Source of the DNA: Candidatus Electrothrix gigas
GTDB lineage: Bacteria; Desulfobacterota; Desulfobulbia; Desulfobulbales; Desulfobulbaceae
Direction of reading: 5' to 3'
Assembly: GCA_022766165.1 (NCBI GenBank)
Contig: QYLO01000025.1
Span: forward strand, 1 to 42,289
DNA length: 42,289 nt
A program made the position numbers and the translations under genes. Below the pieces are notes generated by a model. It was not told the origin of the DNA. It saw nothing but the letters and a program-made list of their open reading frames with translations, and searched no databases. Below are positions 1-8,464 of this stretch, in pieces. Every line of letters starts with the position of its first letter. Position 1 is the first letter of the stretch.

Positions 1-1
1 G

Positions 2-1831
2 GCCGAGCGGGTGGAGCGATTTCGGGCCTTGGGGCCGCTCCATTTTACCGGTACGGGCCTAGATGATGAAGGCCGCTTTCTCTATCTCTTTGAAGCAATT
101 GAAGAGAGCAATGGGGCAGGAACGAGAGTTTCCAAATTTCGCCAAGGGGATTTTCTCAAGCTGGTTCCCCAAGGAATAAAAGACCTGCAAAGCGGTATGC
201 CCGTCATTGTGGACAGCTACGAGCCGCAGCAAGGATCAGTCGCTCTCTCTTCACGGCAGCGAGGCACGCTCCAATTGCAGAAAAATATCTCCTATTCGCT
301 GGAAGAAGACGCGGATGATTGGACCACGCCCAAGCTCATCAAGGTGGTGCAAAGCGTTTATTCTGATAAGATTCATCATCCTTTGGTAGATTTGTTTGAC
401 GGAGCCTGGGATTTTGCCCAGCCTTCGGATTGGCAGGAATGGGTACAGGAATGGCTGCACACGGAAGGCAAGCTTGCCGGCTTGAATACGGCGCAAGAAC
501 AGGGGCTTCACATGCCGTTTCGTCATACCCTGAGCCTGATTCAGGGGCCGCCCGGCACGGGCAAGACCAATCTGCTGGGTTGGATTTTGATTGCGCTGGT
601 CCGCCACGCCCAGGCAAGGGATGAGCCGCTTCGTATCGCTGTCAGCGCCCTGACCCATCAGGCCATTGATCAGGTACTCAGCAAGGTAGTCAAATTGGTC
701 AACCAACATGACTTGCCTGACTTTCCGGGACACTGTTGCAAATGGGGTCGGTGGGACGGGCCGGACTTTGATGAAAACAGTGACGAAATGCAGGTAGAAC
801 CGCTGGAAGCCCCTGAGCAGGTGCGGCGTTTTTCTCACCTCATTCTCGGTGCCACCGGCTATGGTTTGACAAATCTTGTTGAGAAAAATAAAACCCTGCC
901 GAGCAAACCTTTTGATTGGGTGATTTTTGATGAGGCATCACAGGTTCTGCTGCCGCAGGCCATGCTGAGTCTGGTACACGGCAAGGGGAACTTTCTTTTT
1001 CTCGGTGATGTACAGCAGTTGCCGCCGGTAATCCGGTCAGCTCCGCTTGAGCAGGAAACAAGCGACTCCCTTGATCAGCAAGCGTATGATACGCATCATA
1101 CGCATGGTGAAAACCTGGAAAGCGAAGTCCGACGCTCCCTGCTCAGTCTTATGCTGCACCGCTACCCGCAACAGAGCGTGTTCCTGGATATGACCTATCG
1201 GATGAATGCGGAAATCTGCACCTTTCCCAGTCGCACCTGGTATGATGGCAAGTTACGCCCGGCCCCGGCAAATGCTTCCTCCCGTTTATCCCTCAAGGGT
1301 AGACTCAGCAGCGATCCTCTGGACAGAATCATTGATCCGGAAAAACCGGTGGTCCTGGTCCGTGCCGACCATCACGGCTGCGGCCAGGAATCAATCGTGG
1401 AGGCGGAAATCATGGCCCGCTTGGCCCATCGCCTACAAAACAAGTATGGTCTGGACAAGGAACAACTGGCCCTGATCTCGCCCCATCGTGCCCAAAATAA
1501 CCGGATAAGCCGCCGTTTGACGGAACTGTTGGGCAACAGCGATGATTTGCCCCTGATTGATACCGTGGAACGCATCCAGGGTGCGGAAAGGGAGGTGATC
1601 CTGTTCGGCTTTACCTGCTCAGACCCGGATCAGGTACTGAGCGAATTTCTCAACAACCCCAATCGCTTCAACGTTGCTATTACCCGCGCCCGTCAGAAAC
1701 TCATTGTTGTGGGCAGCGAGACCTTTTTCACTGCTATCGCTCAGAACGAGGAGAGCCTGCGGGCCAATGTCTGTTTTAAGGAGTTTTTTGAGGGGTGTCC
1801 ATCTGTTGCTGGGGCGGATATCGTTGAATAA
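2..1831 (+). CDS. DNA2/UPF1-like superfamily 1 helicase, 3' part
   Basis: The frame is open to the left edge, so the true start lies outside the window and the visible GTG near position 11 is probably internal. About 600 residues are seen. They carry a Walker A motif (GPPGTGKT, about residue 179), a Walker B segment (VIFDEASQ, about residue 303), a GDVQQLPPV motif III, and near the C-terminus a motif VI (VAITRARQKLIVVG). This order is that of AAA_11/AAA_12 SF1 helicases related to Dna2 and Upf1, which are ATP-driven nucleic-acid translocases. An N-terminal domain, often a nuclease or kinase in bacterial members, may lie upstream. The cellular role is not evident; such helicases often sit in accessory or defence regions. 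The family call is firm, the function open. Confidence 0.88.
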   Translation, partial: AERVERFRALGPLHFTGTGLDDEGRFLYLFEAIEESNGAGTRVSKFRQGDFLKLVPQGIKDLQSGMPVIVDSYEPQQGSVALSSRQRGTLQLQKNISYSLEEDADDWTTPKLIKVVQSVYSDKIHHPLVDLFDGAWDFAQPSDWQEWVQEWLHTEGKLAGLNTAQEQGLHMPFRHTLSLIQGPPGTGKTNLLGWILIALVRHAQARDEPLRIAVSALTHQAIDQVLSKVVKLVNQHDLPDFPGHCCKWGRWDGPDFDENSDEMQVEPLEAPEQVRRFSHLILGATGYGLTNLVEKNKTLPSKPFDWVIFDEASQVLLPQAMLSLVHGKGNFLFLGDVQQLPPVIRSAPLEQETSDSLDQQAYDTHHTHGENLESEVRRSLLSLMLHRYPQQSVFLDMTYRMNAEICTFPSRTWYDGKLRPAPANASSRLSLKGRLSSDPLDRIIDPEKPVVLVRADHHGCGQESIVEAEIMARLAHRLQNKYGLDKEQLALISPHRAQNNRISRRLTELLGNSDDLPLIDTVERIQGAEREVILFGFTCSDPDQVLSEFLNNPNRFNVAITRARQKLIVVGSETFFTAIAQNEESLRANVCFKEFFEGCPSVAGADIVE

Positions 1832-1943
1832 GCCTGACCCGTCTGATCACAACGATAATATTGATAGTACAGACAGTTATATGTTATGTGCGATTGAATG
1901 TACTTTAAAAGAAATCCTTACTGGTTGAAATTAAGTCAAAACG

Positions 1944-4298
1944 CTACGAATTATTTCTCTTCTGCTCACGTTTATTACTATACATCCTCTGATCAGCAGT
2001 ATTCAATAATTCATCGGCAAGAACACCATCGTCAGGGTATACAGCAGTACCGACAGCAGCCGAGATAATAAGTTCAACACCGGAGCCGGTCCGAAAAGAC
2101 TTTTCGAAGGTTTCGTTCAGTTGAGCCAGTACACGCTCGACATCATCATTATTCTGAATGCCGGGCAAAAGTACCACGAACTCATCTCCGCCCATCCGGG
2201 CAACCAAATCAGTATGCCTTACAGAGGATTGCAAACGGCGACTGACCTCCTGAAGAAGAATATCCCCGATATCGTGACCGTATTGATCATTTATCGGTTT
2301 AAAGTTATTCAGATCAATAAAAATCAGAGCCAGTTTCGAGCCGCTTTTTTCCGCTCTGGAAACTTCTTCGTCAAACCTCTCATAAAAGAACAATCTGTTG
2401 GCTACTCCTGTCAGGCTGTCATGATATGCCGTATACTGAAGCTGTTGAGCTATACATCTACGTTCGGTTATATCTGTCGCTATCTGGATTTTGACTTCAC
2501 GGTCGTCAAGCCACTGAATGGCCCGATCATGCATTTCGTACCAGCGTCCGTCAAACGGGTTTTCCCGCTCCCATATATAACTTTTCCCTGCATATTCTCC
2601 ATTGCTGCGCAGCAGTTCATTGGGACAGCAATCACAAGGCCGGTCTAAACCTTTCTGTAAGGTCTTCCAACAGATTGAACCGGTTATATCTCCGAATATA
2701 TCATGGGCATATTTATTAACAAACAAGACCTCATAAGAGTCCAGATCAATAACATACACTATTGCATCCAGCCCATCAAGTACGGTCAGCAGTCGCTGAT
2801 GAGCGGTTTTCAATGCCTCTTCTGCCTGCTTACGTTCTGTTATATCCCTGACTATAGCCACGAAACAATCTGCACCATGAGCGGGGTTAATATATTGGAG
2901 ATGTATCTCAACAGGAATTTTTGTTCCGTTTTTGTGCTGATGCAGGGTTTCGAAAAACAGGTGTTTTATTTTGCCTTCAACCAGAGGGGCTATCATTTTT
3001 CTGAAGCAGGATTCTGTATATTCTGATTTTATCGCCAAGGGAGTCATCTTGAAAAATTCTTCCTTACTGTAACCGACCTGATTCTGTCCGCCCTGATTCA
3101 CATAAGTAAATAACAGCGTTTCTGGAGCGAACATGAATACGCTATCATGGGTCTGATTCAAAACAGTTCTGAAATGATCCAGTTCACGACGTGTGGCTTC
3201 TCTCATCACATAAAAACGGATCAGGAGCCAGCTTAACGGGCCTATCAGGAAGAACAATATCACATTAAAGGATATCAGGCTGTACTTTGCCGGGAGTAAA
3301 TGATCCTTGTAAATCTGTTCCACGGGCAGTGATGAAATCAGTTTCCAATAATATTCTTTCGATTCGACTTTTTCTTTACTTGTCCCAAAAGCAGTTACGC
3401 TTCCGGTCGTTGAGGACATATTCTTTTTTAAGGGCGAGATAGTGGCGAAAGTATAAACATGGCCTTCAGAGACAACCTGCCCGTTCTGATCGGAGTTTAT
3501 ACTCTTCCATGCCTCTGGGTATCTGGTTCTGAAAGTGCGTTCGGACCGCTCAGGCCACATAAAGGCCCAGTTATCTTTCCGATCTCCTCCATGCAGCCAA
3601 AAGCCTTGCCGATTGAGCAGCATTATTTTTCCATGCTGGCCAGCCTCCTGGTGTTCAGCGAAGTTATCTAAGAGTTCCTTGGCGAGATAATTAAGAATGA
3701 GTATTCCCTGTTTGTCCCCGTTTTGATCAATCACAGGGGTAGCAAAACGAAGCATGGGTTTATACGGTTTTTCTATCTCACCGTGTTCCACGTTCAAATC
3801 AAAAGGAGAAACAAAAATTTCACCTGAACCGATCTTAATCGTATCCTGAAAATAATAACGTTTAAATTTATTCTGTAACTTTTCCTTTGGGACAAGAATA
3901 CCTTTACCTCCAAGCAGATTGATTCGTATCACTTCCATTCCATCCTTGTTGATCAGTCTGATCTGATCATAAACCTGCCGATGCAATGAAAAAAGGCGTA
4001 AAACTTCCGTGAACTTGTTCAGAGAATGCACTGAATGTTCCCTGCTGAAACATTTTATATAAAATTCAGTTAAGATTTTAAGGTCGGTTGAAATATGTAA
4101 AAAAATTTCTTCAGCCTCATGTTGTTGCATCGTAATTACATGCTGTTCCGAATCTTTATGCAATATCATCTGGTGCTTCAGTTCATCCCGATAAAACAGG
4201 TAAGAAACAGTCATGCTCAACAGCATAATCGGGATAACAAACAGCAGGAAGCAGATCAGTCGATTCGGTGTATGTGCGGTATGAAAAAATTTCAGCAT
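1944..4298 (-). CDS. Membrane sensor diguanylate cyclase (Cache-PAS-PAS-GGDEF)
   Basis: This 784-residue protein probably makes cyclic di-GMP from two GTP in response to a periplasmic signal. A first membrane segment lies at about residues 13-35 and a second at about 340-365. The roughly 300 residues between them look like a periplasmic Cache sensor. Two PAS domains follow (about 370-490 and 495-610), the first ending in the usual DITERK linker. The C-terminal GGDEF domain (about 615-784) has an intact active site, GGDEF near residue 703. It also has a product-inhibition I-site, RHTD, ending five residues before it, so it is predicted active and feedback-inhibited. No EAL domain is present. 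It stands alone between divergent or unrelated genes. A GEMM-like riboswitch 7 kb away could read the same second messenger. Confidence 0.93.
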   Translation of the reverse strand: MLKFFHTAHTPNRLICFLLFVIPIMLLSMTVSYLFYRDELKHQMILHKDSEQHVITMQQHEAEEIFLHISTDLKILTEFYIKCFSREHSVHSLNKFTEVLRLFSLHRQVYDQIRLINKDGMEVIRINLLGGKGILVPKEKLQNKFKRYYFQDTIKIGSGEIFVSPFDLNVEHGEIEKPYKPMLRFATPVIDQNGDKQGILILNYLAKELLDNFAEHQEAGQHGKIMLLNRQGFWLHGGDRKDNWAFMWPERSERTFRTRYPEAWKSINSDQNGQVVSEGHVYTFATISPLKKNMSSTTGSVTAFGTSKEKVESKEYYWKLISSLPVEQIYKDHLLPAKYSLISFNVILFFLIGPLSWLLIRFYVMREATRRELDHFRTVLNQTHDSVFMFAPETLLFTYVNQGGQNQVGYSKEEFFKMTPLAIKSEYTESCFRKMIAPLVEGKIKHLFFETLHQHKNGTKIPVEIHLQYINPAHGADCFVAIVRDITERKQAEEALKTAHQRLLTVLDGLDAIVYVIDLDSYEVLFVNKYAHDIFGDITGSICWKTLQKGLDRPCDCCPNELLRSNGEYAGKSYIWERENPFDGRWYEMHDRAIQWLDDREVKIQIATDITERRCIAQQLQYTAYHDSLTGVANRLFFYERFDEEVSRAEKSGSKLALIFIDLNNFKPINDQYGHDIGDILLQEVSRRLQSSVRHTDLVARMGGDEFVVLLPGIQNNDDVERVLAQLNETFEKSFRTGSGVELIISAAVGTAVYPDDGVLADELLNTADQRMYSNKREQKRNNS

Positions 4299-4669
4299 GA
4301 TTTTGTATTGTATATTTTTTACACAGTGTCTTTCCTATCCTAAATAAAAAAAATCAAGAAGTCAAAAAGTAACAGGTTGTACTTAAACAATAAGTTTACA
4401 ATGCGTTGTTGTACCCTGAATCGTATAGCTCTATGCAGCACACTCTGTTTGCAAACCGCACAGCCATACGAGGGAAGAGGACGAGCTTGCTCTTTGAATC
4501 CTAATTTCACGTCCCATCGCCGTATATTGCTCTGAAAAAGCAGTCTTTGCACTCTTTCCTCTTGAAATATTTGAAGACATGCGCTAGTAAAAAAAGTGCA
4601 GGCAATCTCCGGCAGGGTATATGCTGTCTGCCGAGTCGTATTGCACGCTTCATATAAGGCATTTGCTGC

Positions 4670-4890
4670 TTGCAATGCGCCATGTTAAGCGTTCCATGAG
4701 GCAGGGAAAGCGTACTGAATGGCATTTCATGCTTTCCGAGAGACAAAGCAAGCGTGCCGCAAGGCATGTCAAACGTGCAATGCGCCATGTAAAGCATTCC
4801 ATGAGGCAGGGAAAGTGTGCTGAACAGCATTTCATGCTTTCCGAGAGACAAAGCAGGCGTGCCGCACGACATGTTAAGCGTTCCGCAAAA
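4670..4890. repeat. Tandem repeat: 105-bp unit made of five 21-bp subunits, two copies
   Basis: Two diverged copies of a 105-bp unit begin near 4673 and 4778, with a partial third after 4883. Each unit divides into five degenerate 21-bp subunits sharing an ACGCTT-like core on the minus strand. Because 21 bp is seven codons, both strands stay open: the minus strand would encode heptads such as HGTLNMA, HCTFDMP and CGTLALS. No convincing ribosome-binding site precedes either reading frame, so I annotate a repeat rather than a gene. The rest of 4299-4958 is A/T-rich and has no other recognisable feature apart from the Shine-Dalgarno of the next gene. Confidence 0.8.
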
Positions 4891-4958
4891 CATTTCACAT
4901 TGAACAGAAGGCGTTTCAGATCGAAAGAAGCTCATAATCAGAAAGACAGGAGGCAGTC

Positions 4959-5564
4959 ATGGCACGTTTTCCCAAACGAGAAGCGAACATCAGAACATTG
5001 GCGCAGAGTATGATTACTGGGCTGGACGGCAATGCAGACTTTCCCGACCCGCCAGTTCCGTCGGGTGATCTTCAGGAGCTGCTCAACCATCTCATTGCCT
5101 TGGAGGATGCGCAAGTCGCAGCCCAGGCAGCTGCTCAACAGGCAACCGAGGCCAAACAGGCCGGACTGGAAACGCTGACTACGGCGATGAAAAAGGACCT
5201 TCGCTATGCCGAGGATGCGGTCAACGATAATGCCGCTAAACTGGCCGCCCTTGGCTGGAGCGGCAGAGCAGACCCAACTCCTTTGCAGATTCCGGGCCAA
5301 CCCCGCTCTTTGGAAGCTCCGAAAGAAGGACCGGGCTGGCTTTTCCTGGAGTGGAATAAATCCCCGGACGGCGGCAAGGCAGCCTTTTACCGGGTTGAAC
5401 GGCGGGAACCGTCTGCTGAGAAATGGATAATGGTCGGTACGGCCCTGGAAACTGAGATCACCCTGAATAATCAGGAACGCGGCAAGGAGTGGGAGTATCG
5501 GGTTATTGCGCTGAACAAGGCCGGTGAGAGTGAAGCGAGCAATACGGTGACTGCGGTGCTTTAA
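4959..5564 (+). CDS. Small fibronectin type III domain protein
   Basis: This 201-residue protein starts at an ATG preceded by a clear Shine-Dalgarno (AGGAGG). The N-terminal half (about 1-105) is helical and Ala/Gln-rich and could form a coiled coil. The C-terminal part (about 112-201) is a fibronectin type III domain: a proline-rich entry strand, then the WLFLEWNKSPDGG and YRVIALNKAGESEASN strands typical of the fold. No signal peptide is visible, so a cytoplasmic or non-classically exported protein is expected. Its function is unknown; a protein-binding or scaffold role is a guess. A hairpin follows directly. The last 19 or so codons and that hairpin recur at 6667-6773, beyond the neighbouring nuclease-like gene. 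Confidence 0.82.
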   Translation: MARFPKREANIRTLAQSMITGLDGNADFPDPPVPSGDLQELLNHLIALEDAQVAAQAAAQQATEAKQAGLETLTTAMKKDLRYAEDAVNDNAAKLAALGWSGRADPTPLQIPGQPRSLEAPKEGPGWLFLEWNKSPDGGKAAFYRVERREPSAEKWIMVGTALETEITLNNQERGKEWEYRVIALNKAGESEASNTVTAVL

Positions 5565-5586
5565 GGGGGTGATGGGGTAATTTATG

Positions 5587-5612
5587 GAGTCGGGATTGCC
5601 CGGCTCTCTTCT
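5587..5612 (+). terminator. Intrinsic terminator-like hairpin after the FN3 gene
   Basis: The stem GAGTCGGG/CCCGGCTC with a 4-nt loop is followed by the pyrimidine-rich TCTTCTCT rather than a clean T-run. It sits 22 bp after the FN3 stop codon. The copy at 6744-6773 has the same stem with a good T-run, which supports a terminator origin. Confidence 0.6.
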
Positions 5613-5649
5613 CTATTGCAATTCAATCGGGGCTGCCGCAGAACTTATT

Positions 5650-6567
5650 TTATACTTCCTTCCGATGGATTTCTTGGGCAATATTCTCAATCGCCTCCAA
5701 GGATAACCCGGTCAAATCAGCTATCATTTTTTTATCAAGTCCCTGCTTCAGCCCGTTTATCACGATCTCACGTTGTCCTTCTGCCTTACCTATTTCTCTG
5801 CCCGTCTCAATCCCAATCTCTCTTCCCTCTTCTTTGCCCTCATCAAAGGCCGTATCAAGGGAGTTTTTCATGTCCCGATAATACTTAAGGCTCTTCTCGT
5901 AAGAGCGAACCTGATCCGGGGTGAAGCGGGCAATCTCTGCTGTGGTGAAGAGTTGTTCAAAAATTTCTTCCCGCAAGCTGTCCGGTAACCGTTCCAGCCG
6001 ATTCAGGTTCCTGATAACGTAGAGCCATTGCTCAAATCGGGTGGTCAGCTCTTCCAAGCTCTTCGTGAACTTGGGCATTTCAAGGTAGATGAAGGTCAGC
6101 TTGTCGTAAAAGACCTTATGAGTATCAACGTCTGACAGCTTGACATCATAGCGGTATTTTTCCGGCTGATCTTTGTCCTCGTCAAAGACGAAGTCCAAGA
6201 GAGCCACGGTATAGACAGCCTTGAGTTTGAAATTCCAGTCGCCCCGTTCCGCCTGTTCACGGATGGGAAAGGTGGAATAATAGAGTGTGCGGTCTTTGAA
6301 GAAATTCTGTTTGCTCTTCTGGAGTTCGACAATGAATTTCTCACCCCGTTCGTTCTCGCAGTAGAGATCGAATATCGCCTTGCGGTCGATATCGGTGTCG
6401 CCGAGCTGCTCGGTCTTCAGGTAGGTCAGGTTGCGAATTTCGCCCTGCTCCTCTTTGAGCAGCTCGTTGAGAAAATCTAGGAGCAGGTTTTTATTCGGCT
6501 CTTCACCGAAGATCTTCTTGAAGCCGTAATCGGTGAACAGGTTGATGTAGCGTTCTTTGGTGGGCAT
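5650..6567 (-). CDS. Rpn / PD-(D/E)XK nuclease family transposase-like protein (PDDEXK_2)
   Basis: This 305-residue protein opens with the family hallmark (INLFTDYGFKKIFGEE) and has a PD-(D/E)XK-type core: an Asp in AIFDLYC followed by ExQK in FIVELQKSK. Members of this family promote RecA-independent recombination or act as selfish or phage-defence nucleases. The C-terminus has an E/G/R-rich helical linker with repeated EIG-type units (about residues 243-265), commonly expanded in this family, then a short helical domain that may bind a partner. It is convergent with the FN3 gene. It lies between two copies of that gene's 3' end, which suggests arrival or duplication by recombination. Catalytic residues look intact. 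Confidence 0.9.
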   Translation of the reverse strand: MPTKERYINLFTDYGFKKIFGEEPNKNLLLDFLNELLKEEQGEIRNLTYLKTEQLGDTDIDRKAIFDLYCENERGEKFIVELQKSKQNFFKDRTLYYSTFPIREQAERGDWNFKLKAVYTVALLDFVFDEDKDQPEKYRYDVKLSDVDTHKVFYDKLTFIYLEMPKFTKSLEELTTRFEQWLYVIRNLNRLERLPDSLREEIFEQLFTTAEIARFTPDQVRSYEKSLKYYRDMKNSLDTAFDEGKEEGREIGIETGREIGKAEGQREIVINGLKQGLDKKMIADLTGLSLEAIENIAQEIHRKEV

Positions 6568-6666
6568 GATTCTGATGGTGGAGTACGTTTTCTCATACTT
6601 GATCTTGTGTGATGCTCATAATGGGTTTACTATACCCTGTCATTATTAAATGGCAAACTTGAAAAA

Positions 6667-6729
6667 CGTGGTGCGGTGAATAAGGCCGGGGAGAGTGAGG
6701 CGAGTAATACGGTGACAGCGGTACTTTGA
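6667..6729 (+). pseudogene. Remnant of a second FN3-protein gene (3' end only)
   Basis: About 60 bp match the last codons of the FN3 gene at 5508-5564, keeping the reading frame (NKAGESEASNTVTAVL), but ending in TGA instead of TAA. Most differences are at third codon positions. No upstream coding sequence or start belongs to it. It is therefore a truncated duplicate rather than a gene. Together with the following terminator it forms a direct repeat with 5508-5612, flanking the Rpn-like gene. Confidence 0.82.
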
Positions 6730-6743
6730 TGGGGTGATTTATG

Positions 6744-6773
6744 GAGCCGGGATTGTCCCGGCTCTGTTTTTTT
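6744..6773 (+). terminator. Strong intrinsic terminator after the FN3 remnant
   Basis: A 9-bp stem GAGCCGGGA/TCCCGGCTC with a three-base loop is followed by a seven-T run. It is a duplicate of the hairpin at 5587-5612 and retains the better T-run. Confidence 0.85.
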
Positions 6774-6805
6774 CACATATTCCTTGTGCGTTAACAGCTC
6801 CTTTT

Positions 6806-8134
6806 TTAGAATAATTTAGGTATGCGGGGTTTGATGTAATCTTCCGGCAAAAACCTTCTGATAAAGCAAACAAAATTACCTGTCAATATCTTACTGTGAT
6901 TAGGGATGATATTCTTGTTCACTTTCACTACCCAATAAGGGTTGTATGCTGAAGAATTCCCTAGATGCTCTAACATCATCTTAGAGCCACCCTCAAATTC
7001 GAGTGGTATCGGCCATACCTCTGACTTTTCTGTCCGTGATGAATAAAGGGCTGGAGGTTCTGGCTTTAATTCGCAGGTAGTTAAATCCAAGTCTAATTCA
7101 TTTTCAGTCGAGAGCCTGTGAGTAAGAAACTTGCTGTAATGCCCGACAGTATTTCTATCCATCTCACCTTGTGAGAATGTTTCAACGTCATCATTCCTGT
7201 TGACTCGTTCAATATCTCGGTGAGACTCGAAGATGGTAGATAACGCACGTCCAAACTGAAACACGTATTTTGTCGCAAAGTCATTTTCTGATGTTGCGAT
7301 TATTAAACGTGGGCGGAGGTTTGTTTTAAATTTTAACTGACCATGATTCTCTTTTTCCTCTATTATCTCCCGAAGATTGGCATAATGGATCGCCTCAATG
7401 GCCGGGTTGACCAACACAACCAAATCGCCGAACCCAGGAGGTTTCTCGTCGGTAGGTGAACTCGTTGCAAACCGCTCTATCAATATCCCCTTTAGACTGG
7501 AGAGCACAACAGATGCTCCGAAACTATGGCCTATCGTGATGAGATTGGAATTGATTTTTTTTACATCTCTATCCTTTCGCCAAATCTGTTCCAGTCTCAC
7601 CAGAAACTCAAGAAGTGCTCCTCGGCCAACCTCTTCGCTGGTATTTTTTCTGTCCCAGAAAGTTAGTTCTTTCAGCAAGGGAACGGTAATGGAATCACCT
7701 CGCCAGCTCACATATATTCCAACAACATCTTTCTCTGTATTTCTGGAAGATGTCGATAGCAGTTTGCGAAAAAGAACTAGGTTTGTGTCACCTTCTATGC
7801 CACCATGATGCCAGCCATGAACAAAAAGAATGATCCGTTTCGCCTTGTTGCCTTCTTGGATAAACTCTAAAACGTCATTGAGCTGCTTGCGTTGTCTTCC
7901 AAAGTGGCCTTGGTCGTCAATGTCTAGAAATGCAAGTCGATAATTACCATCAGGGGCATACTGCAGATAGCTCTCCTCGCATTTTTCCTCTTCTGAATAA
8001 CGACATACTGTTGGAGTTTCTTCCAGCCTTTCTCCTGGTTTAACATCTTTTCCCGGTGATCGCACCATACCTGGAGCGCATCCCGATAAGATAATTGCCG
8101 ATAAAATAAAAAAATATAATATATAGTTCTTCAT
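6806..8134 (-). CDS. Lipoprotein with alpha/beta hydrolase domain
   Basis: This 442-residue protein starts with a lipoprotein signal peptide; the lipobox LSGC places the lipidated Cys near residue 19. An alpha/beta hydrolase fold follows. It has a strand and oxyanion turn (IILFVHGWHHGG, about residues 100-111) and a nucleophile elbow GHSFGAS (about residue 203), so a Ser hydrolase (esterase, lipase or thioesterase) is likely. The early part (YRLAFLDIDDQG) recalls DUF900-like hydrolases. The Shine-Dalgarno AAGGAGG is well placed before the ATG. Its substrate is unknown, and it is monocistronic. The membrane face (periplasmic or outer surface) cannot be told with certainty. Confidence 0.85.
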   Translation of the reverse strand: MKNYILYFFILSAIILSGCAPGMVRSPGKDVKPGERLEETPTVCRYSEEEKCEESYLQYAPDGNYRLAFLDIDDQGHFGRQRKQLNDVLEFIQEGNKAKRIILFVHGWHHGGIEGDTNLVLFRKLLSTSSRNTEKDVVGIYVSWRGDSITVPLLKELTFWDRKNTSEEVGRGALLEFLVRLEQIWRKDRDVKKINSNLITIGHSFGASVVLSSLKGILIERFATSSPTDEKPPGFGDLVVLVNPAIEAIHYANLREIIEEKENHGQLKFKTNLRPRLIIATSENDFATKYVFQFGRALSTIFESHRDIERVNRNDDVETFSQGEMDRNTVGHYSKFLTHRLSTENELDLDLTTCELKPEPPALYSSRTEKSEVWPIPLEFEGGSKMMLEHLGNSSAYNPYWVVKVNKNIIPNHSKILTGNFVCFIRRFLPEDYIKPRIPKLF

Positions 8135-8464
8135 ATTACCCTCCTTTTATGTTAATAGTTTTTATTATTATGAAGGCAAGGAAGAAATAAGTCAATTTTT
8201 TGTTTCTCATTCACAAGAAAGGAGTGCATCAACGAAAAATAAAAATAGGGAACGTAGCCCAATTAATTCACAATCTGTCTGTCCAGCCGATAATGGCAAC
8301 TCCTAACCGCAAACTTGCTCCTCCCCCTCCCCAAAACCTATCGCACCTTTTACGGCGGTAACTGCGTTGAAATTAAAAAATCTTGCAATCATATAATTGA
8401 ACTGGCTGTTGGGAAGAACTCATTGTAGTATTAGAAAAACATTCACTTAAAAGAGAGCAAGCTT
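8135..8464. other. Intergenic region, no gene seen
   Basis: These 330 bp separate the divergent lipoprotein and recJ genes and must hold both promoters. The sequence is A/T-rich at both ends. I see the lipoprotein Shine-Dalgarno but no convincing RNA gene, repeat or operator. Confidence 0.6.

Noticed and set aside
4507..5013. Open frames through the tandem repeat on both strands (142 and 130 codons)
   Set aside because: They exist because the repeat unit is a multiple of three bases. Neither has a ribosome-binding site; the plus-strand one overlaps the well-supported FN3 start in another frame.
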